A program made the position numbers and the translations under genes. This document shows, piece after piece, positions 1 through 5,272 of a stretch of 8,245 nucleotides of DNA; the stretch's first letter is position 1, and the number at the start of each line of letters is the position of its first letter. Under the pieces are notes generated by a model. The model saw only the letters and a program-made list of their open reading frames with translations, ran no database searches and was not told where the DNA came from. The stretch spans positions 1 to 8,245 of the forward strand of contig JANXYI010000037.1 in NCBI GenBank assembly GCA_025350085.1. Direction: 5' to 3'. The DNA is from Deltaproteobacteria bacterium. Its GTDB lineage: Bacteria > Desulfobacterota > Desulfovibrionia > Desulfovibrionales > Desulfovibrionaceae.

Positions 1-158
1 TTGTCCAGGAACTGGATGGACCCGGCCGAGCCCTTGGCCGTGGTGACTGTATCGCCCTTGAACACCGGGCTGTCGACAGCCAAGCTGCGGGTTCCCTCGG
101 CTCCAACGGCCGTCATCTGGCCTTGAACGACTTTGGCGATGCCGATTTCCTGGGCCAT
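1..158 (-). CDS. N-terminus of a probable retention-module adhesin (partial)
   Basis: Only the first 52 codons are present; the gene runs off the left edge. The protein begins MAQEIGIAKVVQGQMTAVGA and continues with 'EGTRSLAVDSPVFKGD' and 'GSAGSIQFLD'. This layout (short beta strand, GxxxAVxxxGT-R-L, then D-P-V-F-x-G-D-x-x-T and a final strand ending in F-L-D) resembles the N-terminal retention domain of giant type I-secreted adhesins such as LapA and BapA. In those proteins the domain plugs the outer-membrane TolC pore and keeps the adhesin on the cell surface. There is no Sec signal peptide, which fits type I secretion. The start is set by a GAGGAG ribosome site (165-170) six bases upstream. 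A FecR-type domain has a similar pattern and is the main alternative. The rest of the gene (repeats, RTX C-terminus) is needed to decide. Confidence 0.6.
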   Translation of the reverse strand, partial: MAQEIGIAKVVQGQMTAVGAEGTRSLAVDSPVFKGDTVTTAKGSAGSIQFLD

Positions 159-237
159 GGGGTACTCCTCGCTTGTGCCGCAAGCCGATGTGGCTGGATG
201 CTGTACGCAACACGGTCAGTCACGCAATCTTATATGC

Positions 238-266
238 TATGTATGTCGGGTGCAAGGTTGCGTCAA
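238..266 (-). promoter_or_regulatory. Candidate sigma-70 promoter of the adhesin gene
   Basis: Read on the minus strand, TTGACG (261-266) is a 5/6 match to the -35 box. It is followed after 17 bp by TACATA (238-243), a weaker -10 box (about 3/6). The surrounding bases are unusually AT-rich for this genome. It would give a leader of roughly 70 nt before the GAGGAG ribosome site and start codon at 158. I see no known riboswitch in that leader. The spacing is ideal but the -10 box is poor, so this remains a candidate. Confidence 0.4.
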
Positions 267-330
267 TACGAAATCTGCGGGGAGATGCACACCGGCCGGA
301 GGTTGCGGGTCCTCAGACGGGTCAGGTGGC

Positions 331-358
331 AAAGAAAACGGGGCCTTGCGGCCCCGTT
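331..358 (-). terminator. Rho-independent terminator
   Basis: A perfect 9-bp stem, AACGGGGCC (337-345) with GGCCCCGTT (350-358), encloses a 4-nt loop. On the minus strand the stem is followed directly by TTTTCTTT (338-331). It lies about 125 nt beyond the stop of the Lys-rich secreted protein gene and upstream of the adhesin promoter. It should therefore end the ligase-like/Lys-rich transcription unit and insulate the adhesin gene. The plus strand lacks a T tract after the stem, so it works in one direction. Confidence 0.85.
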
Positions 359-414
359 CATGGCATGCACTTGCCTGCGCCCAGCAGCAGGTAATGCACG
401 ACCGGCGTACGCAT
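358..414 (-). other. 18-codon ORF abutting the terminator (doubtful)
   Basis: On the minus strand an ATG at 414-412 opens MRTPVVHYLLLGAGKCMP and stops at 358, the first base pair of the terminator stem. A weak purine run (AACGAGA) lies a few bases before the ATG. The segment 359-484 is otherwise non-coding, and this ORF occupies the 3' untranslated part of the upstream gene. It could be a chance ORF, a remnant of a lost gene's end, or a real small protein. I do not recognise it. Confidence 0.15.
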
Positions 415-484
415 TTTTCTCGTTACGTAGACGTAGCTTGGCCAGGAGATCGAGTCAAGGCGCTCAGGCCCTGCCCTGGCCCCC

Positions 485-1144
485 CTAGTCCTTGGGCTGA
501 GCCTTGGCCTTGGTCTTGTCCTTGGTTTTGTCCTTGGCCGCGGCCTTGTCCTTGGGCCGAACCTTGCCCTTGGCCGGGGCCTTTGCCTTGCCCTTGGCCT
601 TGAGTTCCGGTTCCTTGACCTTGGTCTCAGGGGCCTTGGCGGCCTTGCCCTTGGGCGCGCTTCTGGTCTTTTTCTTGGTGCGGGCGCCCTGGCCCTCGGG
701 CGTTGCCTCGGCCCTCTGGGCCTTGCGCGCGGCGGCTGGCTCGTACAAAGGCGCCTTGCCCACGCCCAGGAAGCCGGGGTGCACACCCAGCTCGCCCGCG
801 GCCTGGCCCCAGGACCGGCCGTCCTTGCGCAGGCCCTCCACCTGGGCCGGGCTGACGCCCGCCACATGGGCCAGGGCCTCGGCCCGGGTGCGCTCCAGGC
901 GCTCCTCCGAGGCATTCAGCGCCTCGTCGGCCTGGCGGCTGGCTTCGCGGTCATGGCTCTTGCGCGACTTCCAGGCCTCGTCGCGCAGCCGCGCGTTCTC
1001 CTCCAGCACGGTGTCCATGCGCCGGAGCACCGGGTCGTCGTTGACGGCCAGGGCCGGAGCGGGCAGGAGGAGCTGGGCCAGGGCCAGGCCAGCGGTCAGC
1101 AGTCCTGTGAGCAGCAGGGCAACGGGGCGGGAATGTGGGGGCAT
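485..1144 (-). CDS. Secreted coiled-coil protein with Lys-rich tail (hypothetical)
   Basis: The product has 219 residues and I cannot assign a function. Residues 1-33 look like a Sec signal peptide: Arg6, a Leu/Ala-rich core, and cleavage after ALA at 31-33. Residues 36-92 are highly charged and helix-prone (many Glu, Arg, Ala; probable coiled coil). Residues 97-129 hold a compact motif: SPAQVEGLRKDGRSWGQAAG followed by ELGVHPGFLGVG, with Trp112, His122 and Pro123. I recall a similar WGxIAxxLGVHPxxLG segment in uncharacterised deltaproteobacterial secreted proteins. Residues 150-219 are almost only Lys, Ala, Pro, Gly and Asp, suggesting binding to an anionic partner such as polysaccharide, peptidoglycan or nucleic acid (inference). 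The start is supported by GGAG (1152-1155) seven bases upstream. It follows the ligase-like gene by 47 nt, so the two are probably co-transcribed. Confidence 0.8.
   Translation of the reverse strand: MPPHSRPVALLLTGLLTAGLALAQLLLPAPALAVNDDPVLRRMDTVLEENARLRDEAWKSRKSHDREASRQADEALNASEERLERTRAEALAHVAGVSPAQVEGLRKDGRSWGQAAGELGVHPGFLGVGKAPLYEPAAARKAQRAEATPEGQGARTKKKTRSAPKGKAAKAPETKVKEPELKAKGKAKAPAKGKVRPKDKAAAKDKTKDKTKAKAQPKD
489..655 (-). repeat. Low-complexity coding repeat for the Lys/Ala tail
   Basis: On the plus strand this stretch is built from recurring CCTTGG, CTTGTC and CTTGCC hexamers. Read on the coding (minus) strand these are irregular tandem Lys-Ala, Lys-Asp and Lys-Gly units. Such tracts are prone to slippage, so tail length may vary between strains. 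The reading frame is intact here. Confidence 0.6.
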
Positions 1145-1191
1145 GTGCTATCTCCGCAAGCTTCGCGTGGTTTGGTGTCCGGAGCCGGGGC

Positions 1192-2466
1192 TCACCGGCC
1201 GCAGCCCGTGGCTGGGGGCCGCTGCCGGGTGTTGTCCTGGGCGTTGTCCGGTTTGTCGTCCGGTGTTTCCGTCCAGGCCAGGGCGCAGGCCAGGGCCAGG
1301 GCGCCCGCCGTGGCCGGGGTGTGCAGCACCGGGGTCAGGGCCGCGGCCGGCAGGGTTGCGATCAAGAGCCCGAGCCCGAAGCGCCTGTGGCCACGCCGGT
1401 GCCCTCGCAGGGCGCAGGCCAGCAGCGTGGCCAGGACCAGGAGCGGCCCGGGCGCGCCCCAGGCGGCCAGCAACCTGAGCCCGGACGAGGGGATGTCGTA
1501 GACCGAGATGGGCAGCCCGGAGGACTCGGGGTCCCAGTCCAGTCCGCCCAGGTCCTGGGCGTCCGGCAGGGCCAGGGCCATGGGCTCACTGAGCGGCAGG
1601 CCGGTCAGCCAGGCGCCGGGGGCCTGGGTCAGGGCCTCCAGGGTGGCGGAGAGGTGCCAGGCGAGGTCCAGCTCGTCGCCGCCGATGGGCGCGCGCGCCA
1701 AGGGCAGGGCCAGCGACATCCAGATGGCCAGCACGCAGGCGCAGGCCAGGGCCAGGCGTTCCCTGAGCGGCCCGCGCTCCAGCACGAGCAGGATGAGCCC
1801 GGCCGCGGCCAGTCCGGCGCGCGAGAAGGTGGCCAGAAGCCCGGCCAGGATGAGCCAGCGCGACAGCCGCAGCTGGTGCGCCTCGGCGCGGTCCAGCCCG
1901 GCCGCGAGGGCCAGGCAGAGCAGAAAGGCCAGGGTGTCGGCCCCGGCCTGGCCGCCGCCCAGGAGCAGGCCGCCGCCCAGCACCACCTGCCGGGCCATGA
2001 TGGCCGTGAGCAGGAAGTCGAGCAGGACGAGGGCGCCCAGGCCGCCGCCCAGCCGCGCCAGGGCCTCGCGCGGGGGCGCGCCGAAGCTCCAGACCCAGGC
2101 CGCGGCAAAGAGCGCCAGGGCAGGCAGATGCAGCTCGTCCAGCAGCGGGGCCAGATTCTGGGCCTGGCTGAGGGCCGGGGAGAGGTAGCGCAGCCCGGCC
2201 AGAACAGCCGTCCCGAGCACCGCGGCCAGGGCTAGGCCGGGCCAGGCGGGCCGGTGCTGACGGGTTTCAGCCAGGACGCCGCGCCCCAGGCAGACGGCGA
2301 GCGCCAGCCCGGCCAGAGCCAGCCACAGGGCCAGGCCCTGGGGGCCATAGGGCCGGAAGGCCTCGGACCGCCCGGCCAGGCGCCCGGCCAGCACGGCCAG
2401 GGGCATGAGCGCAAAGGCCGCGAACAGGGGCAGCCGCGCCAGGAACCGGTTTCCGGGCGTGGTCAT
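1192..2466 (-). CDS. O-antigen ligase/polymerase-like membrane protein (Wzy_C type)
   Basis: The product has 424 residues and is strongly hydrophobic, with about ten to twelve membrane segments (for example near 11-28, 43-60, 75-92, 113-128, 141-158, 176-191, 205-229, 237-256, 333-351, 362-380 and 384-398). Two features point to the O-antigen ligase/polymerase superfamily: a membrane segment with 'ATFSRAGL' (212-219), matching the family's T-x-S-R-[SGA]-x-x-x motif, and a long periplasmic loop (257-330) ending 'SSGLRLLAAWGAPG', which parallels the usual 'HNxYLxLLxExGxxG'. The loop's customary His is not seen (Tyr-Asp-Ile-Pro instead). Such proteins join or polymerise glycans at the periplasmic face. 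The start is residue Met-Thr-Thr-Pro, with AGGAG (2473-2477) six bases upstream. A longer in-frame reading from 2754 adds a Pro/Arg-rich stretch with no ribosome site and is rejected. The tail (400-424) is polar. No glycosyltransferases flank it. Confidence 0.6.
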   Translation of the reverse strand: MTTPGNRFLARLPLFAAFALMPLAVLAGRLAGRSEAFRPYGPQGLALWLALAGLALAVCLGRGVLAETRQHRPAWPGLALAAVLGTAVLAGLRYLSPALSQAQNLAPLLDELHLPALALFAAAWVWSFGAPPREALARLGGGLGALVLLDFLLTAIMARQVVLGGGLLLGGGQAGADTLAFLLCLALAAGLDRAEAHQLRLSRWLILAGLLATFSRAGLAAAGLILLVLERGPLRERLALACACVLAIWMSLALPLARAPIGGDELDLAWHLSATLEALTQAPGAWLTGLPLSEPMALALPDAQDLGGLDWDPESSGLPISVYDIPSSGLRLLAAWGAPGPLLVLATLLACALRGHRRGHRRFGLGLLIATLPAAALTPVLHTPATAGALALACALAWTETPDDKPDNAQDNTRQRPPATGCGR

Positions 2467-2793
2467 GCGCAGCTCCTGAAGAAGCCTCGGGGGCGGGGTG
2501 GGCTGGTCTTGGGGTGCTGCATGCTCAAGCTCCGGGGAGATGTCCCAGGCAGGGCACATAGCGCGTCCGGGCCCTGGGGTAAAGCCCGGAGGCGGCCGGA
2601 ACAAACCCTTGGGCGGTGCTGCGGGCGGGCCGCCTGCACCGGGAAGCGGCCCGGGCCGCGGCTGGCCGGGCATGAAATGGTGACGCCGGACAGATCCAGG
2701 CCCATCGTGGCTTTGATCTGTCCGGCGCCGGGGATGAGCCGCGGCGTGCCTCATAGAGAGTGGAGGAGGGCGCCCGGCGTTCCTTCGGGGGGA
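2467..2793. other. 327-bp gap between permease and ligase-like genes
   Basis: The gap holds the 13-bp inverted repeat described separately and the ribosome site of the ligase-like gene. I found no convincing -35/-10 or sigma-54 promoter in it. It is very GC-rich and Pro/Arg-biased in every frame. An 80-codon minus-strand ORF (2463-2705) overlaps the ligase-like start by 4 nt but lacks a ribosome site and has shadow-like composition. Confidence 0.5.
2684..2727 (-). terminator. 13-bp perfect inverted repeat, possible terminator
   Basis: CGCCGGACAGATC (2684-2696) pairs perfectly with GATCTGTCCGGCG (2715-2727) across an 18-nt loop. It begins about 67 nt after the permease stop on the minus strand, a usual place for a terminator. 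However, what follows (TCACCATTTC) is not a proper T tract. It could instead be an mRNA-stabilising hairpin or a protein-binding dyad. Confidence 0.45.
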
Positions 2794-4794
2794 TTAGACG
2801 CGGATGGGCATGATGACGAAGGCCACGCCCTCCCGGTAGAGTTGGCGCTGCACGGCGAAGACGATGTAGTTGTGCAGCATGCGCGTGAAGAAGGTATCGC
2901 TGGCAAAGACCAGCTGCCCGCCAAAGAAGATGGCCTTGGGGAAGCGGCGGCGGATCTCCGGGGTCAGCTTGACCACCTCCTCCACCACGTCCACGCCGAC
3001 CGAACTCAGGCCCTCGGCGTGCAGGCCGCGGCTGCGCACGAAGCGCACGTAGCGGTCCAGGTCGGCCTGGATGTGCGACTTGAGGCTTTCCATCTCCTCC
3101 ACGCCCTTGAACACGCCCGCGTCGACCATGCCCACCTGCACGAAGACGAAGTTCTTGAACTCGCCGGTGAACAGGCGCTGGATGGAGAGCAGGGTATGCA
3201 TCCCAAGGCCGTTGTAGCCGTTGACCAGGACCACGGCGGTCTTGGCGTTGGGATCGCAGACCGGATCGGCCGCGCCGGACATTGCGCAGTCTCCGGCCCC
3301 GGCCAGAAAGCGCGTGTCGGACTCGGCCACGGGGATGAGCTTGTCCAGCTCCTTCAGCATGGTCCAGGTCTTGTCGTAGTGCCGCCGAATGATGATGGCC
3401 AGGGCGGCCACCGCGCCGGTGACGAGCAGGGTGGCCCAGCCGCCCTCGAAGAACTTGACGGACGTGACCGTGATCAGGATGAAGCTGCACAGCACGAGCC
3501 CCAGGCCGTTCAAGGCCAGGCCCTTCTTGCGGTGCGGCTCGCCCTTGTCGGCCCCCAGCCAGTGCCGGACCATGCCCAGCTGCGAGAGCACGAAGGTGAT
3601 GAACACGTTGATGGAGTAAAGCACGATCAAGAGCTCCACCGAGCCGTGGGTCAGGACCATGAGCACCAGCGCAGCCCCGCCCATGACCAGGATGCCCTTC
3701 TGGGTCACCAGCCGGTCGGAGAGCATGGCGAAGCGCGTGGGGAACCAGCGGTCCATGGCCATGTTGGCCAAAACGCGCGGGCCGTCGAGAAAGCCCGTCT
3801 GCGCGGCCACGAAGAGGATGGCCGCCTCGGAGATGAGCGTCACCAGCACGAACACGTGCCCCGGTGCGCCCCAGCCCTGGGCAATGGTCTCGAAGAGCAC
3901 GGCGTTGAGCGTCTTGCCCTTCATCTCGGCCACGTCGAAGAGGATGTACGTCAGGATCAGGCCCATGACCGTGACAGACAGGGACACGGCCATGTAGGTC
4001 ATGGTGCGCTTGCCGGTCTGGACCTTGGGCTCGCGCAATATGGCCAGGCCGTTCGACACCGCCTCCAGGCCGGTGTACGTGCCCGCGCCCATGCTGTAGG
4101 CCCGCAGGATGAGCAGGAACATGCCCATCATGCCGAGCTGGCTCTGGGCCACGTGCACGTCCGCCGTGGTGCGCGCGATGACCGCGGGCAGATTGCCCAG
4201 GTGGCTGGTAAGGCCGTAGACGATGGCCACGGCGTGGGTGATGACGAAGACCATGAAGATGGGCACCAATGCGGTGACCGACTCCTTGACCCCGCGCAGG
4301 TTGAGCACGATGAGCAGGAGCACGCCGAGCACCGCCGTGGGCAGCTTGTACATCTCCCAGGCGAGCGGCAGGAAGCTGAACAGCGCGTCCGCGCCGCTGG
4401 CCACGGAGAGGGTGATGGTCAGCACGTAGTCGACCATGAGCGCGCAGCCCGAGACCATGCCCAGCGTGGGGTTCAAAAGCTTGCTGGCCACCACGTAGCC
4501 GCCGCCGCCCGAGGGGAAGAGCTCGATGATCTGCGAGTAGCTGGCGCTGATGACGAAGATGGTCAGCACCGAGGCCAGGCCCACGAAGATGGCCAGGAAG
4601 GTGTGCTCGCCGAGCGCGAGGTAGGCCTCGGCCGGGCCGTAGCAGGACGAGGACAGCCCGTCCGAGCCCAGGCCGACCCAGGCGAAGAAGGCCACCAGCG
4701 AGAGGTTGTGGAAGATGGACGTGTCCTTGAGGTTCAGGGACTTGCCCAGGAACAGCTCCTTGGCCTTGCGGCCAAGCTTCGGTGCGTCGCTCAT
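2794..4794 (-). CDS. kimA: KimA-family APC permease, probable K+/H+ symporter
   Basis: The 666-residue product matches the YdaO/KimA branch of the APC superfamily. About twelve membrane segments span 31-470, followed by a cytosolic C-terminal region with a USP-like domain (about 518-666) opening 'TAVVLVNGYNGLG'. From memory of Bacillus KimA, its K+-site residues all align here: Asp45 and Tyr52 (GSDGLSSSCYG), Asp122, Tyr123 and Thr126 (VDYVLT), Thr241 and Glu244 (TGLEAVSN), and Tyr393. The family-typical 'PSGGGGYVV' (94-102) is also present. KimA imports K+ with protons across the inner membrane and is inhibited by c-di-AMP. The protein is somewhat longer than KimA (about 607 residues), mostly in the tail, which has a Cys/Asp-containing insert around 500-517. 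The start is set by GGAG (4802-4805) seven bases upstream. A long leader with a c-di-AMP riboswitch and terminator supports the K+ role over amino-acid transport. Confidence 0.88.
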   Translation of the reverse strand: MSDAPKLGRKAKELFLGKSLNLKDTSIFHNLSLVAFFAWVGLGSDGLSSSCYGPAEAYLALGEHTFLAIFVGLASVLTIFVISASYSQIIELFPSGGGGYVVASKLLNPTLGMVSGCALMVDYVLTITLSVASGADALFSFLPLAWEMYKLPTAVLGVLLLIVLNLRGVKESVTALVPIFMVFVITHAVAIVYGLTSHLGNLPAVIARTTADVHVAQSQLGMMGMFLLILRAYSMGAGTYTGLEAVSNGLAILREPKVQTGKRTMTYMAVSLSVTVMGLILTYILFDVAEMKGKTLNAVLFETIAQGWGAPGHVFVLVTLISEAAILFVAAQTGFLDGPRVLANMAMDRWFPTRFAMLSDRLVTQKGILVMGGAALVLMVLTHGSVELLIVLYSINVFITFVLSQLGMVRHWLGADKGEPHRKKGLALNGLGLVLCSFILITVTSVKFFEGGWATLLVTGAVAALAIIIRRHYDKTWTMLKELDKLIPVAESDTRFLAGAGDCAMSGAADPVCDPNAKTAVVLVNGYNGLGMHTLLSIQRLFTGEFKNFVFVQVGMVDAGVFKGVEEMESLKSHIQADLDRYVRFVRSRGLHAEGLSSVGVDVVEEVVKLTPEIRRRFPKAIFFGGQLVFASDTFFTRMLHNYIVFAVQRQLYREGVAFVIMPIRV

Positions 4795-4888
4795 TCGTTC
4801 ACTCCGGCAACGGCATCGCGCCCGGGCCAGGGAAGTATGTTCAATGGGAGCAGAGGCCGGGATGCGGCCGGACGACGGGCAAACATGG

Positions 4889-4937
4889 AAAAAACCTCCG
4901 GTACGAGAGTAGGGGGATGGCCCCGTGTACCGGAGGT
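4889..4937 (-). terminator. Riboswitch-controlled attenuator terminator
   Basis: On the minus strand ACCTCCGGTAC (4937-4927) pairs perfectly with GTACCGGAGGT (4904-4894), an 11-bp stem. A run of six T begins at the last stem base (4894-4889). The 22-nt loop contains its own GGGG/CCCC mini-hairpin (4913-4924). It lies about 95 nt before the permease start codon and directly after the riboswitch aptamer, within the leader. It is therefore an attenuator, not an end-of-operon terminator. Its formation would stop permease expression. Confidence 0.92.
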
Positions 4938-4944
4938 CTTCCCC

Positions 4945-5071
4945 TTCGACGCCTGCGAGGTTAGCTGACGGGCTCGGACCGAAGAGTGTCCTACGCCATT
5001 ATTGGCGATGCGCCCCGTGGGGAGAGTGGGTCCCCCGCTCCCGGGAGTCGCTCCCGGAATTCGGCAAGGCC
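4945..5071 (-). promoter_or_regulatory. c-di-AMP riboswitch aptamer (ydaO/yuaA class)
   Basis: Read on the minus strand, the conserved blocks of the ydaO class appear in order. GCCGAATTCC (5056-5065) leads into a 7-bp hairpin, CCGGGAG/CTCCCGG (5041-5057). Then come GCGGGGGACCCA and GGGGCGCATC, a CGCC/GGCG hairpin (4994-5007), a GGAC/GTCC hairpin (4976-4991), and the hallmark CCGTCAGCTAACCTCG (4956-4971) followed by CAGGC. The hallmark and the GCCGAAT opening match the known Thermoanaerobacter and Bacillus aptamers as I remember them. This class binds two c-di-AMP molecules and usually turns genes off by favouring a terminator. A terminator follows immediately, and the controlled gene is a K+ importer, the classic target. 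P1 is only partly clear by eye, so the outer limits are approximate. Confidence 0.93.
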
Positions 5072-5072
5072 A

Positions 5073-5102
5073 CGTCTACGCCCGGTGTAAAGAAGTTGTC
5101 AA
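5073..5102 (-). promoter_or_regulatory. Sigma-70 promoter of the riboswitch-permease transcript
   Basis: A perfect -35 box TTGACA (5097-5102 on the complement) is followed by an 18-bp spacer and TAGACG (5073-5078), a weak -10 box. Transcription would begin near 5065-5070, just at the 5' edge of the riboswitch aptamer. That placement is independent support for both features. The promoter points away from the motility operon. Confidence 0.6.
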
Positions 5103-5160
5103 GACCCGGCGTGTTGCCAACGCGGGCCGGGACGGTTAGGCTTGCGGAGGAAGGCTTGAC

Positions 5161-5196
5161 CGGCAGCCTCTGCCGACCGTAAGCGGGCAGTTACGG
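5161..5196 (+). promoter_or_regulatory. Two adjacent dyads upstream of the sigma-54 site
   Basis: CGGCAG-CCT-CTGCCG (5161-5175) and CCGTAA (5177-5182) with TTACGG (5191-5196, 8-nt spacer) are two perfect 6-bp inverted repeats side by side. They end 5 bp before the -24 element of the proposed sigma-54 promoter. They may bind an enhancer-binding activator or another regulator (inference), although activator sites usually lie farther upstream. Confidence 0.3.
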
Positions 5197-5200
5197 ACAA

Positions 5201-5214
5201 GGTACGCAATTTGC
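5201..5214 (+). promoter_or_regulatory. Sigma-54 (RpoN) promoter of the stator operon
   Basis: GGTACG-caat-TTGC, followed by A, fits the RpoN consensus TGGCACG-N4-TTGCA with two mismatches. The invariant GG (5201-5202) and GC (5213-5214) are exactly 10 bp apart. It sits about 59 nt before the first gene of the tat-like/motAB/pilZ operon, giving a start site near 5226 and a leader of about 45 nt. Flagellar genes in polar-flagellated bacteria are often RpoN-dependent, which fits. Confidence 0.7.
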
Positions 5215-5231
5215 AACGTCGCGGACCGTGG

Positions 5232-5243
5232 GGGAGCGCTCCC
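5232..5243. repeat. 12-bp perfect palindrome in the stator operon leader
   Basis: GGGAGCGCTCCC is a perfect palindrome a few bases downstream of the predicted sigma-54 start site and about 30 nt before the first start codon. It could be an operator or an mRNA 5' hairpin. With this GC content, chance is also possible. Confidence 0.35.
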
Positions 5244-5272
5244 GGCCCGCGATCAGTTCAGGGAGTCCACGC

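Noticed and set aside
159..330. A c-di-GMP riboswitch in the adhesin leader
   Set aside because: I looked for GEMM-type conserved blocks because such adhesins can be c-di-GMP regulated, and found none.
504..2235. Several long plus-strand frames over 504-2235
   Set aside because: All are opposite the signal-peptide protein and the polytopic membrane protein, which have good ribosome sites and protein-like features; these frames are Arg/Pro/Gln-rich low complexity.
2463..2705. 80-codon minus-strand ORF overlapping the ligase-like start by 4 nt
   Set aside because: The overlap looks like coupling, but there is no ribosome site, its ATG lies in the inverted-repeat loop, and composition is shadow-like.
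2467..2754. N-terminal extension of the ligase-like protein to 2754
   Set aside because: The extra 96 residues are Pro/Arg-rich, cover the inverted repeat and lack a ribosome site, whereas the ATG at 2466 has AGGAG at ideal spacing.
2254..4968. 904-codon plus-strand open frame
   Set aside because: It runs antisense to the KimA-like permease and part of the ligase-like gene. It is His/Gln/Glu/Asp-rich with no recognisable domain, the usual shadow of a high-GC gene, and it would also cover the riboswitch terminator.
5156..5185. TTGACC-N18-TAAGCG as a plus-strand sigma-70 promoter
   Set aside because: The -10 match is poor (3/6), and the sigma-54 element just downstream is much closer to consensus; kept only as a remote alternative.
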